Assembly: GCA_050184295.1 (NCBI GenBank)
Contig: JBFXAM010000060.1
Span: forward strand, 1-25,785
DNA length: 25,785 nt
Direction of reading: 5' to 3'
Source: JBFXAM01 sp050184295
GTDB lineage: Bacteria > Planctomycetota > Phycisphaerae > UBA1845 > Fen-1342
Under the pieces are notes generated by a model, which saw only the letters and a program-made list of their open reading frames with translations, was not told where the DNA came from and searched no databases. Shown here one piece after another: positions 7,525 to 16,393 of this stretch (position 1 is its first letter; each line of letters opens with the position of its first letter). The position numbers and the translations under genes were made by a program.

Positions 7525-8316
7525 ATGCCCCGTCGATGGCTGTGCCGAACGTTGCCGGCGATCATCAGCCTTGCGGTCCCGATCGCGCGCGGCGAGGCGC
7601 TACCGATCATCAACCCAAGCTTCGAGACACTCAGCCGCCCGCTGGCGATCGGCGAACAGACCAACGGCGCCGGCGGCGCGGGAGTGCCGGTGGCGACGCG
7701 GTTTCCGTTCGCCGGCGGTGAAGTGAGCTGGGCCGACCCGGTCGAAGTCCCGGGGTGGCGGACGCTCCTGCGACCACCCGGTGACCCCGCGATCATCCGC
7801 GCCGGTGTGCTGAATCCGCCGGAGCGTAGCCCGGGCATGCCGTTCATGTCGGGGCACGACGGACAGTATCTGGTGACCGCGCAAGCGGTGCGAATGCAGC
7901 AGACGATCGACGCCCAGCTTCAGCCGAACACGCACTATCGCTTGAGCTTCCTCGCCGGGATCGGGTTGTTTGATCCCGACTACATCGTGTTTGTAAGCCT
8001 GCTCGCAAGCCCGGACCTGGAGACTTTCGCGTATCAGGGCGCCCCCGGCGTCGTTACGCTCGTCGCAACGCAGGGCGTGATCCCGCCGCCGGAGACGTTC
8101 GGCACGATGCGCCCGTATTTCATCGAGTACACGTCGCCGGCCGTCTTGCCTGCGGAGCTCGCGGGGCGCTATCTGGCAATCGCATTGCTCGGCAGCGACG
8201 GCGTGCCGCGCGTGTGCTTCGACGATTTTCGACTGGAAGCGACGCGCGTGCCGGAGCCGGCGTCGCCGGCGCTGCTGGTCGCGGGCGTTGCGGCGCTGCG
8301 ACGACGTTGGCGGTGA
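7525..8316 (+). CDS. Exported PEP-CTERM sorting-domain protein
   Basis: 263 residues. An N-terminal signal peptide (MPRRWLCRTLPAIISLAV) is followed by LPIINPSFET, a start typical of NPSFE-type secreted jelly-roll proteins, with VEVPGW further on. A beta-rich body contains QTIDAQLQPNTHYRLSFLAG, and there is a FDDFRLEA strand just before the tail. The last 22 residues are a PEP-CTERM signal: VPEP, a hydrophobic helix (ALLVAGVAAL) and the basic end RRRWR. In known systems an exosortase cuts this tail and the protein is retained at, or released from, the surface, often with exopolysaccharide. No exosortase is in the window. The start at 7525 follows GAGGGTGA (7512-7519). The specific ligand is unknown. 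Confidence 0.85.
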   Translation: MPRRWLCRTLPAIISLAVPIARGEALPIINPSFETLSRPLAIGEQTNGAGGAGVPVATRFPFAGGEVSWADPVEVPGWRTLLRPPGDPAIIRAGVLNPPERSPGMPFMSGHDGQYLVTAQAVRMQQTIDAQLQPNTHYRLSFLAGIGLFDPDYIVFVSLLASPDLETFAYQGAPGVVTLVATQGVIPPPETFGTMRPYFIEYTSPAVLPAELAGRYLAIALLGSDGVPRVCFDDFRLEATRVPEPASPALLVAGVAALRRRWR

Positions 8317-8469
8317 CTGTCTCGCGCTGGTGCGAAGCGCGCCGCCCAGTCGACCGGGCCAAGCTCCAACTTGTGCGGGATGCGCCCGCGCGCGGCGCAC
8401 GCCGGCGAATCGGACCCACGCGTGATTGGCACCGCACGCTCGTCGCTCTGCACCGCGGAGAACATCCCG

Positions 8470-9477
8470 ATGCCGCACGCACGCTTTCGATGCCATCTCT
8501 TCGTGGCACTCCTTGCACCCGTGGTCCTGACCGGCTGCCCGGTTCCCGACGTCCGCGAGGACGGACCGGCGGATCGCGACTACCGCCGCGCGATGCGCGA
8601 TTTCGTCGAACTCATCAGCGCGACCGCTCGGCAGCGCGACGCCGATTTCATCATCATCCCGCAAAACGGGCACCAATTGCTCGCCGCCGGCGACGGCACG
8701 GCGGCGCTGCCCGCCGCTTCATATCTCGCCGCGATCGACGGGGTCGGACGCGAAGACCTGTTCTACGGCTACGAGTCGGATGACGCGCCGACTCCGGCGG
8801 CGGCACGGAACGAAATTCTGCCGTACCTGGCCATCGCGCGGAACGCCGGCAAGGCTGTGCTCGTCACGGATTACTGCGCGCGGCGCGCGTTCGTGGACGA
8901 CTCCCACGTGCAGAACGCCGCACTCGGACATTTGTCCTTCGCCGCCGATCGCCGCGAGCTCGACAACGTTCCGACGTATCCCGCGGCGCCGCCCAACGCG
9001 AACGCAGCCGACGTCGCCACGCTTTCCGGCGCGCGGAACTTCCTGTACCTGCTGAACCCGGGCGCGTTCGCCTCGCGGGAGGCCTACCTGAGGGCGCTGG
9101 CCGGAACGCCGCACGACGCGCTCGTGATCGACGCGTACTTCGACGGAGAGCTGCTGACGAACGCCGAGGTCGCGACGCTCAAGACCCGGGCCACCGGCGC
9201 ACGCCGGCTGGTCATCGCGTACATGAGCATCGGCGAGGCCGAAGACTACCGCGACTACTGGCAACCGGCGTGGCGCACGGAGCCGCCGCCGTTCGTCGTC
9301 GCCGAAAACGCGAACTTCGCCGGCAACTTCGTCGTCCGCTATTGGGACGCGGAATGGCGGCAGATCATCGTGGGCGCCGATGGATACCTCGATCGCCTGC
9401 TCGACGCGGGGTTTGACGGCGCCTATCTCGACATCATCGATGCGTTCGAGTTTTTCGAGAGCGCCGCCGAGCGCTGA
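8470..9477 (+). CDS. GH114/TM1410-like glycoside hydrolase-type lipoprotein
   Basis: 335 residues. The signal peptide ends in the lipobox LTGC with Cys23, so it is probably a lipid-anchored protein. The body matches the TM1410/endo-alpha-1,4-polygalactosaminidase-like TIM barrel: DFIIIPQNG, AVLVTDYC, DALVIDAYFDG, IAYMSIGEAEDYRDYW and GAYLDIIDAFEFF. The carboxylates in the last three segments are the ones conserved across this family. Relatives are placed in GH114, whose characterised members cut galactosamine-rich exopolysaccharide, but many TM1410-like proteins have no proven activity. The start at 8470 follows GGAGAA about 8 bases upstream, and an in-frame upstream start would spoil the lipoprotein signal. 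It follows the PEP-CTERM gene by about 150 bp, and an exopolysaccharide role for both is an inference. Confidence 0.82.
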   Translation: MPHARFRCHLFVALLAPVVLTGCPVPDVREDGPADRDYRRAMRDFVELISATARQRDADFIIIPQNGHQLLAAGDGTAALPAASYLAAIDGVGREDLFYGYESDDAPTPAAARNEILPYLAIARNAGKAVLVTDYCARRAFVDDSHVQNAALGHLSFAADRRELDNVPTYPAAPPNANAADVATLSGARNFLYLLNPGAFASREAYLRALAGTPHDALVIDAYFDGELLTNAEVATLKTRATGARRLVIAYMSIGEAEDYRDYWQPAWRTEPPPFVVAENANFAGNFVVRYWDAEWRQIIVGADGYLDRLLDAGFDGAYLDIIDAFEFFESAAER

Positions 9478-9491
9478 ACGCGGGTGTGGAA

Positions 9492-9527
9492 CGAGCGTAG
9501 GCCGGGCCGACACCCGGCCTACGCTCG
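9492..9527. terminator. 15-bp perfect hairpin between convergent genes (bidirectional terminator or REP-like element)
   Basis: Arms CGAGCGTAGGCCGGG and CCCGGCCTACGCTCG pair perfectly around the 6-base loop CCGACA. It begins 14 bases after the stop of the GH114-like gene and ends 30 bases before the stop of the convergent dehydrogenase. There is no clear T-run on either side, so it may act as a transcript-end barrier or be one copy of a dispersed REP-like repeat. I saw no second copy in the window. Confidence 0.7.
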
Positions 9528-9557
9528 CGTTGTCCTCTAATCCTCGACGGGCAGGGC

Positions 9558-11297
9558 TTACGGTCCCGTGAGCAGCGCGACAAACGGATCGATGTCGAAG
9601 TTGTTCACGCTGCCGTCGCCGTTGATATCGAGTGCGCAGTGGAAGCCGCAGTTGTAGACCGCCTCCCACGCCGCCTGTCCGCCGGTGAGGCCGAGCACGA
9701 ACGCGTCGATGTCGAAGTTGACGACTGCGCCGTCACAGTTTGCGTCGCCGGGGATCCGCACGGTGAGCGTCGCGACGTTGCTGGTCCGGCTTCCGCAGGC
9801 GCTACTGACGATGACCCGGTAGTCGCCGGCCTCGGCGGTTGTCACGCCGCTCAGGTTGAGCGTCGCCGAAGTCGCGCCGCCGATGTTCACGCCGTTCCGC
9901 TGCCACTGGTAGCTCAGCCCGGTTCCGGTGGCGACGACCGTAAAGCTCACGTTGTCGCCGGCGCAGACGGTGCGGCTGTCGGGCTGCGTGGTAATGACCG
10001 GGGCGAGATCGCCTTCGCAGCCGTCGTTGAGACCGTTGCCGTTGCAGTCCGGCGAGATCGTCACCGGCCGGATGCGGAAGACTTCGCCGCCGCGGTCGCA
10101 GATGTAGACTTCACCGCGCGCGTCTTCTCCGAACGAACTGGGGTTGTTAATGGCGAGCGCCCCGGGGGGATCGAGTTCGGCGGTGCGCGTGGTGAACTCG
10201 GTCACGCCGGTCCCCGGTGAGTAGCGGAACGACCAGATTTCGCTGGTGCAGAAGTCGGCGAAGAAATAGGTGCCCTGGAGCGCCGGAATCTGGCAGCCGC
10301 GATAAACGGATCCGCCTGTGACCGAGCAGCGCCCGCCGCCGTGCGAATAGGTGTAGATGGGGAGCGTGAGATTGGCGCCGTTGCACGTGCAGCCGGTCAG
10401 CCCGGTGCAGTTGTTGCCTTCCATACAGCGCCAGCCGTAGTTCTTTCCGCCTTGGTACCCGGCTTGTCCGGGCAGCGTGCCGGGCACGTTCGCCGGCTGG
10501 AAATCGATCTCCTCGATCACGTCCTGTCCGACATCGGCGATGTAGAGATCGCCCGTGGCGCGGTCGAACGCGTTCCGCCACGGGTTGCGCACGCCGAAAG
10601 CCCAGATCTCGTCATCGCCGCTGACGCCTACGAACGGGTTGGTAGGCGGAATCCGGTAGTTCCGCGTGGCGTCGGCGGGAAAGTCGTCGCCGTCGACGTC
10701 GATACGCAAGATCTTGCCCAGCAATTGCGAAGTGATGTCCTGGGCGCGGTTTCCCGGATCATTCGCGCTGCCGCCGTCACCCATCCCAATGTACAGATAG
10801 CCGTCGGGACCGAACGCGAGCCAGCCGCCGTTGTGGTTGGGGAACGGCTGCGTGAGGCGCAGCACCTGCATTTGCGTGGATGGATTGGCGAGGTTGGGAT
10901 CGGCGCTGACGGTGTAGCGCACGATGTTGGTCGCGCCGTCCGCGGCGGTGTAGTTAACGAAGAAGTAGCCGTTCGAGGCATAGTTGGGGTGAAACGCCAG
11001 GCCGAGCAAGCCTTGCTCCGAGTCAAACGCGACGTTGGCGATGGAGAGGAACGGCTGCGCGAGCAGCGTATTGGTCGCGAGCTCGACGATTCGAATTCGG
11101 CCGGTTGTTCCGCTGCGCTGCTCGACGACGAAGATGCGGGCGAAATCGCCGGGCGGCGCCGTAACATCGCACGGCAGCGACAGACCCGAGGCGACGCGTT
11201 CGGATGTGAGCGGCTGGGCCACCGCGGCCGTCGCGCCCGCCAGCAGCGACGCACCGAGGGCGCCGACAACGATCGCGCGGATTGGAATGCGAATCAT
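9558..11297 (-). CDS. Secreted PQQ-type sugar dehydrogenase (GSDH family) with Ig-like and dockerin domains
   Basis: 579 residues. The signal peptide covers 1-27. The six-bladed propeller of the soluble glucose/sorbosone dehydrogenase family spans about 30-412: PNHNGGW with catalytic-type His155, GMGDGGSANDPGNRAQD (171-187), GVRNPWR (235-241), DVGQD (255-259) and GGSVYRG (328-334). These are the landmarks of the PQQ/calcium site. A DCNGNGLNDGCEGD linker (417-430) leads to an Ig-like domain (about 432-513; YQWQRNG, DYRVIVSSACG) and a two-repeat dockerin (516-577; GDANCDGAVVNFDIDAF and LDINGDGSVNNFDIDPF) with Cys521, Cys550 and Cys554, as in planctomycete GC-type dockerins. The start at 11297 has AGAGAGGA upstream, and the much longer open frame (to 11723) is rejected. 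It probably oxidises sugars outside the cytoplasm; the substrate is not readable. Confidence 0.9.
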   Translation of the reverse strand: MIRIPIRAIVVGALGASLLAGATAAVAQPLTSERVASGLSLPCDVTAPPGDFARIFVVEQRSGTTGRIRIVELATNTLLAQPFLSIANVAFDSEQGLLGLAFHPNYASNGYFFVNYTAADGATNIVRYTVSADPNLANPSTQMQVLRLTQPFPNHNGGWLAFGPDGYLYIGMGDGGSANDPGNRAQDITSQLLGKILRIDVDGDDFPADATRNYRIPPTNPFVGVSGDDEIWAFGVRNPWRNAFDRATGDLYIADVGQDVIEEIDFQPANVPGTLPGQAGYQGGKNYGWRCMEGNNCTGLTGCTCNGANLTLPIYTYSHGGGRCSVTGGSVYRGCQIPALQGTYFFADFCTSEIWSFRYSPGTGVTEFTTRTAELDPPGALAINNPSSFGEDARGEVYICDRGGEVFRIRPVTISPDCNGNGLNDGCEGDLAPVITTQPDSRTVCAGDNVSFTVVATGTGLSYQWQRNGVNIGGATSATLNLSGVTTAEAGDYRVIVSSACGSRTSNVATLTVRIPGDANCDGAVVNFDIDAFVLGLTGGQAAWEAVYNCGFHCALDINGDGSVNNFDIDPFVALLTGP

Positions 11298-11700
11298 GAG
11301 TTCCTCTCTGAGTTCGGGGACCGCGGTTCGGCTGGGGCATTCTTCACGGCGTGGGGCGGGGTGCCCGTCGTCGGGCGATGCGCGTTCGAACGTCCCGAGC
11401 CGAGCGGCTGCGCGCCCGGCATGTGTGAACGCACCCGCAACTTCCCCGCCGCCATCCCAGCGGCGCAAATTATAGTCCAGGACACGGACGGAATCGAGCG
11501 TGCGTGCGACGGCATCGGATTTGCACCAGTTCGCCCGCGGAACCGGCGCACGACAAAAACGCATGGTTCCAAACGCGCGCGGTCGCATGCTGAGCCGTTG
11601 GATTATCGGGCTGAGGTGCGGCGGGCACCATCGCCCCCGAGAACTCACCAATCGCCCTGCGGGTGCGATCGCTCCCGCCGGCCGCGGCCTGGCGCGCGGG
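11298..11700. other. 403-bp gap; possible promoter for the dehydrogenase and a weak hairpin
   Basis: No credible gene. On the minus strand a perfect TATAAT lies at 11474-11469 in a locally AT-rich patch, with a poor -35 (TCGATT, 11497-11492, 17-base spacing). It would leave a leader of about 170 bases before the dehydrogenase. Near the end of the decarboxylase, GCGGG-TGCGATCGCT-CCCGC (11659-11678) can fold but has no T-run, so it is only a weak terminator candidate. Confidence 0.4.
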
Positions 11701-13242
11701 TTATCCGCCGCAGACCTGCGCACTCGCGGTCGCGCGGATCAGGCTCCACGCCGCCTCCACGTGCTCCGCGGTGGTGCGAAGATTCCCGACGCTCATCCGC
11801 AACACGAACCGGCCGCGTAGCTTTGTGTGCGACAGGAACACGGCGCGCGTCTCGTTCAAGGCCGCCAGCAGCTTCTCGTTGAACGCGTCCTGCGCCTCAG
11901 GCGTCGCGCCCACGAGCGCGCGAAAACACACCGTGCTGAAAGGCGTCGGCGCGCAGACCTCGAACGCCGGGGCATCCGCTTCGCGAATCCGCTTGGCCAG
12001 CGCTTGCACAATGCCGCAGTGATATCGGATGCGCTCCTGAATGCCGCGGACGCCGAAGGCGCGAATCACCATCCAGAGCTTCAGCGCGCGGAATCGTCGC
12101 CCGAGTTGCACGCCGTAGTCCATGAGATTGGTCGCGCCGGCTTCGGTGGTCCGCAGATACTCGGGAATGAGGGAGAACGCGCTACGCAGCGCCGCCGGCT
12201 CGCGCACCAGCAGAACGGAGCAGTCCTTCTGCGTGTAGAGCCACTTGTGCGGATTGACGACGATCGAGTCGGCCTGCTCAAAGCCGTCGAAGAGCGGGCG
12301 GTATTCCGGGCAGATCGCCGCGGCGCCGGCGTGGGCCGCGTCAACGTGATACCAGAGGCGCTCCGCGCGCGCGATTCGCGCGATCGCCTTCAGCGGATCG
12401 ACGCTGGTGGTCGAAGTCGTGCCCGCGGTCGCGACGATCGCGATCGGCCGCCGGCCCGCCGCGCGATCCGCCGCAATCGCCGCGGTCAGCGCGGAAACGT
12501 CCATGCGGAATGCGTCGTCCGTGACGATCTTGCGCACGTGATCGAGGCCAATGCCGAGCGTGATCGCGGCTTTTTCGATCGATGAGTGCGCCTGCTCGCT
12601 GGCGTAAACGACGAGCGCCGGCAGGTCGCTTCGCGCGGCCATCCCGCGCTGGCGAATCTCGGCGTCCCCGCAGCGGTGCCGGGCCGCGGCGAGCGCGAGG
12701 AGCGACCCGATCGAGGCGGTATCGTTGATGTGCCCGACGAATTCGTCGGGGAGCGCCAGCATTTGGCGCAACCAGTCGCAGACGTGCTCTTCGAGCTCGG
12801 TCGCGGCCGGACCGGTGCGCCACAGCATGGCATTGACGTTGAGGGCGGCGGCGAGCGTCTCGCCGAGCACCCCGGGCGCCGAGCCGCTGCTCGAAAAATA
12901 CGCCATGAAGCTGGGATGGTTCCAGTGCGTCGTGTTCGGCTCGATCACGCGGTTGTAGTCGTCGAGGATTTGGTGCAGTGGCTCGGCGTCGGGCGGCGGC
13001 GTCGCAGGCAACTGGGCGCGGACCGCGCCGGGGGCGATCGCCGGCGAGACCGGCCGGTCGCCGACGTGCGCAAGGAAGTCGACCACCATGTCCGCGACGC
13101 GATGCATCGCGGGCGCGAAAGTCGCGGCCGGGATGTCGCCTAATGCGATGGGCGCGGTGCGATCCGCTGCATGCGGGGGCGCCGTTTCGGCGGTCAGCGG
13201 CGCGCCGCCCGAGCGGCGTGCGGGTTTCACAGGTGTGCTCAC
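11701..13242 (-). CDS. PLP-dependent group II decarboxylase (aromatic-L-amino-acid decarboxylase type)
   Basis: 513 residues, the usual length for the group that includes DOPA, tryptophan and tyrosine decarboxylases. Family marks: THWNHPSFMAYFSSSGSAPG (105-124) near the substrate pocket; SEQAHSSIEKA with His219, which stacks on the cofactor; ATAGTTSTTSVDP (271-283); HVDAAHAG with Asp301, which binds the pyridine nitrogen; and NPHKWLYTQKDCSVLLV with Lys333 as the Schiff-base lysine. It removes the carboxyl group of an aromatic amino acid in the cytosol, but substrate choice cannot be read reliably. The start is GTG at 13242, the furthest upstream plausible start, with GGAG about 10 bases before it and no in-frame ATG until residue 47. 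An N-terminal stretch of about 30 residues is low in complexity. No transporter or dedicated regulator sits beside it. Confidence 0.9.
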   Translation of the reverse strand: MSTPVKPARRSGGAPLTAETAPPHAADRTAPIALGDIPAATFAPAMHRVADMVVDFLAHVGDRPVSPAIAPGAVRAQLPATPPPDAEPLHQILDDYNRVIEPNTTHWNHPSFMAYFSSSGSAPGVLGETLAAALNVNAMLWRTGPAATELEEHVCDWLRQMLALPDEFVGHINDTASIGSLLALAAARHRCGDAEIRQRGMAARSDLPALVVYASEQAHSSIEKAAITLGIGLDHVRKIVTDDAFRMDVSALTAAIAADRAAGRRPIAIVATAGTTSTTSVDPLKAIARIARAERLWYHVDAAHAGAAAICPEYRPLFDGFEQADSIVVNPHKWLYTQKDCSVLLVREPAALRSAFSLIPEYLRTTEAGATNLMDYGVQLGRRFRALKLWMVIRAFGVRGIQERIRYHCGIVQALAKRIREADAPAFEVCAPTPFSTVCFRALVGATPEAQDAFNEKLLAALNETRAVFLSHTKLRGRFVLRMSVGNLRTTAEHVEAAWSLIRATASAQVCGG

Positions 13243-13513
13243 GGGTGATCAGGCTCCGGACGCGGGCCGGGCGGCGTTCCTGCTCGCGTCGCGCCGCGGT
13301 GGCGCGAAGTTGGACGCCGGGTGAGCCCCGCCGCGAGAGTATAGCTGCGGGCTCGCGTGCGCGAAGCACCGTCGCGCAGTGGTTGCGCCCCCCGGGGCCG
13401 CGCGGCCCGGCGGGAGTAAGCCGGAACGTCGCCAAGCGCGCCGGCCATGTGAACCAGGCTTGAAATCGGCCGGGGTCTTCAACCGCGAGGCACGTGCCGC
13501 CGAAGCGTTCCAG

Positions 13514-16258
13514 ATGAAGCCTTCATTCCCGCGTCCTGGGGCGCACAGCGCGATGGCACTGTGTCTCGCGCTGGCGTGCGGCGCCGCGGTGCTGCGCGCC
13601 CAGCAGGCGGAAACTGCGCCCGCACCCACTTCGGGGCCCGCGCAGCCCCTCCCCCCGCGCGCGCGGTCATCCCCCGCCGCCAGCGCGGACGGCATGATTC
13701 GCGTATTTGACTTCGACGAGCGCCCGCTCGGCAACTTTGAAGACACGCCGATGCACTGGGAGCGTCTCACGGGGCCCGGGCTGCCGGCGTTCGCGCGCGG
13801 CCGTTTCGACGACGAGCTCGGCCACGACGCGCCGCCGTCGTTCCGCTTCGACCTGCGCGGCGTGAACAGCAACATCGGCTACCAGTACGAGCGTCCGGAC
13901 CTGGTGCTCGAACCCGGCTGCGACTACCGCGTCTCGGCCGCGGTGCGGGCCGAGGGGCTGGTTCACGCGCGCGCGTTCCTCGCACTCCAACTCCTCGACG
14001 TCTCCGGCGCCCCCCTGCCCGACGAAGTCGCGGTCAGTAATCTCGTGCGTACAGGTCCGGACGGTTCGCCGACCGATTGGCAGCGCGTCGACATCGACTT
14101 TTCAACGCCGGACGCGTACGCCGTGCGACTGCGCCTGCTGCTGTGGGTGGTGCAGGCGCACGTCTGGCGTCCGCCGCCGGAGAACCAGGTCGCGCCGATC
14201 ACGCTCCAGGATGTCGCGGCGCGGGTGTGGTTTGACGACGTCGTGGTGCGGCGCATGCCGCGGATGCGGATTGAGCTCTCCCACCCCGCCAACGTGTTCC
14301 GCGAGGGCGCGCCGGCCGCCCTGCGGTTGCGCGTCGGCAACGCGCCGGCGAGCGAGCTGTCGGCGCGACTCACACTCGCCGACGCGCGCGGCGAAACGGT
14401 TCACGCGGATGAACAGACGCTGGCCGGCGACGGCAACATCGATTCGAGTTTCGAACTGCCGGCGTTGGCGATCGGGCGCTACGGTGCGCAGATCGAGCTG
14501 CGCACCCATTCGGCGTCATTCCTGTCGCGGACGCTGTGCTTCGCGGTGACGCCGGAGCTCCGTCGCTTGTCCGACGCGCCCGCCGACGTCGGGCTCGACC
14601 TGGCGCGCTGGCTGGGGCCGGACCCGGTCGGGGCGCGCGATCTGCTGCGCGATCTGGGGGCGCGCTCGGTGAAGCTCACGGTGCCGATCGCCGACGACCC
14701 GTTCGCGCCCGCGCGGGCGCGCCAGGCCGCCGCCGTGCGACGGCTCGTGCGCGAGCTGATCGCGGACCGGGTCGAGACGATCGGCGTGCTGGCGCCGCCG
14801 CTGCCGGTGGAACGCGGCGCGCTGCCCGAGTCGCTTCGGGCGCGGCTTGCGCACGAAGTGCGTTGGCGCGAGCGGTCGGCGCCCGTGCTGACCGACTTCG
14901 CCGGGATGATCACGACCTGGCAGGTCGGCGACGAGCGTGCGGAGCTGCGCGATCCGACCGCATGGACCGCGGCTGACATCGACGCGGTGCGCGCGCACCT
15001 CACGCGTTACGTGTCGATCCCCGAGTTGGTGGTGCCGCAGCCGGTGCTCGCGGCGCCGCGGGTCGGCCGGGACATCAGTTCGACCTACCTGTCCGATGAT
15101 GCGCCCTCGTCGGCGCTGGCGGCGCAGCTCGCGTGGCTCGCCGATGATGCTCCCGGCCGCCGCTGGCTGCGCGTCGCAACACCGCGCGAGCCCGATGCCG
15201 ATCAAAGGGTCGCTGAACTGGCGCGGCGTGCCGCGATCGCCAAGGCGCTCGATCCCGAGCGCGTCTATCTCGACGCGCCCCTGCGTGTCGTGGACTCGTC
15301 CGGCACGCCGCAATGGGAACCGGCCGAGGACTACCTGGTGATCCGCACGTTGTCGCGCTATCTCTCGGGCGCACGGCCCGCCGGCGCGCTGCGCCTCGCG
15401 GGCGACGGCGTCGCGCTGGTCTTTCGCGACGAGCCCGGAGCGACGACGGGCTTCGCGGTCGCGTGGACCGCGTGGGCGCCGCCGGCGACCGCCGACGTGG
15501 AGCTCTACCTGGGGGACGCGCCCAGCGCGGTCGAGCTGACGGGCGCCACGCATCCGCTTACGGTCTCCGCCGGCCGCACGCGCGTGACGCTCCGCGCTAC
15601 GCCGATCATCCTCGATCGCATCAATGTGCCGCTCGTCCTGCTGCACGGCAGTCTGCGACTCGCGCCGACCTACGTGGAGGCGCACACCTCGGAGCCCAGC
15701 CCGCGGCTCTCGTTTCGCAACCACTTTGCCGAGCCGCTCGGCGGCGTCGTGACCATCGCGCCGCCGTCGGGCTGGAGCGCGTCGCCGGCACAGTTCGACG
15801 TCACGCTCGCTCCCGGCGAGACGCTCGAGCGCGAGATTTCGCTGCGCCTGCCGCCGCGCCAGGTCGCGGCGACACGACCGCTCTCGATTGTCGTGCACCT
15901 GCGGACGCCGCTGCGCGCGGAGCTGCGCGTCGATGCGCCGATCACGGTCGGATTGACCGAGATTCTGACGGAGGCGAGTGCCCGGTGGGTCGGCGACGAC
16001 CTGGTGGTCGAGCAGTCCGTCCGTAATCTGTCGTCACAAGCGGTGAGCTTCACGGCGTTCTGCGACGCACCCGCCCGGCCGCGGCAGGAGCGGGCGTTCC
16101 TGGCGATCGGCCCCGGCGATGAGCAGTCGCAATCGTATGTTTTTCCCGCCGCCCGGGGCCTCGCGGGCGTGTCGCTGCGTTGCAGCATCGAGGAAATTCG
16201 CGGCACTCGGCGCCTCGATCAGCTTGTCGCGCTCCCGCCTGTACGCGAGAATCCCTGA
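13514..16258 (+). CDS. Large exported multidomain protein, planctomycete-type, function unknown
   Basis: 914 residues from the chosen ATG at 13514, with a signal peptide (MKPSFPRPGAHSAMALCLALACGAAVLRA). A second ATG at 13553 is also possible, and no strong ribosome-binding site decides between them. After a Pro/Ala linker comes a jelly-roll-like carbohydrate-binding-type domain (FDFDERPLGNFED ... NIGYQYERPDLVLEPGCDYRV ... ARVWFDDVVVRR). Next are an Ig-like segment (NVFREGAPAALRLRVGN), a long alpha/beta region that could be a degenerate TIM barrel (LLRDLGARSVKLTVPI onward), and C-terminal beta domains including a NEW3-like one (PPSGWSASPAQFDVTLAPGETLEREISL). The general plan resembles secreted proteins I recall from planctomycetes, but I cannot name a family or a catalytic pair. 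The next gene, for a RicT-like protein, starts 135 bases later. Confidence 0.75.
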   Translation: MKPSFPRPGAHSAMALCLALACGAAVLRAQQAETAPAPTSGPAQPLPPRARSSPAASADGMIRVFDFDERPLGNFEDTPMHWERLTGPGLPAFARGRFDDELGHDAPPSFRFDLRGVNSNIGYQYERPDLVLEPGCDYRVSAAVRAEGLVHARAFLALQLLDVSGAPLPDEVAVSNLVRTGPDGSPTDWQRVDIDFSTPDAYAVRLRLLLWVVQAHVWRPPPENQVAPITLQDVAARVWFDDVVVRRMPRMRIELSHPANVFREGAPAALRLRVGNAPASELSARLTLADARGETVHADEQTLAGDGNIDSSFELPALAIGRYGAQIELRTHSASFLSRTLCFAVTPELRRLSDAPADVGLDLARWLGPDPVGARDLLRDLGARSVKLTVPIADDPFAPARARQAAAVRRLVRELIADRVETIGVLAPPLPVERGALPESLRARLAHEVRWRERSAPVLTDFAGMITTWQVGDERAELRDPTAWTAADIDAVRAHLTRYVSIPELVVPQPVLAAPRVGRDISSTYLSDDAPSSALAAQLAWLADDAPGRRWLRVATPREPDADQRVAELARRAAIAKALDPERVYLDAPLRVVDSSGTPQWEPAEDYLVIRTLSRYLSGARPAGALRLAGDGVALVFRDEPGATTGFAVAWTAWAPPATADVELYLGDAPSAVELTGATHPLTVSAGRTRVTLRATPIILDRINVPLVLLHGSLRLAPTYVEAHTSEPSPRLSFRNHFAEPLGGVVTIAPPSGWSASPAQFDVTLAPGETLEREISLRLPPRQVAATRPLSIVVHLRTPLRAELRVDAPITVGLTEILTEASARWVGDDLVVEQSVRNLSSQAVSFTAFCDAPARPRQERAFLAIGPGDEQSQSYVFPAARGLAGVSLRCSIEEIRGTRRLDQLVALPPVRENP

Positions 16259-16393
16259 ATGCCGACGTGAAGTCGCGCGACGCGACGCACGGCATCGCCG
16301 GGCGGCGACAGACCCGGCAAGCCTCGGGGGCGCCGACTCGGGCGGCGCGCTCCGACCAGCAACGCCGCGATCTCCCGCGCGGAGGGCGAACCC

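Noticed and set aside
13379..13513. Upstream extension of the 914-residue protein
   Set aside because: The added residues are Arg/Pro-rich and would bury the signal peptide that begins at 13514.
14516..15898. 460-codon minus-strand frame opposite the large exported protein
   Set aside because: Composition is typical of an antisense frame (Arg/Gly/His-rich), with no recognisable domain; the plus strand has a signal peptide and ordered beta domains.
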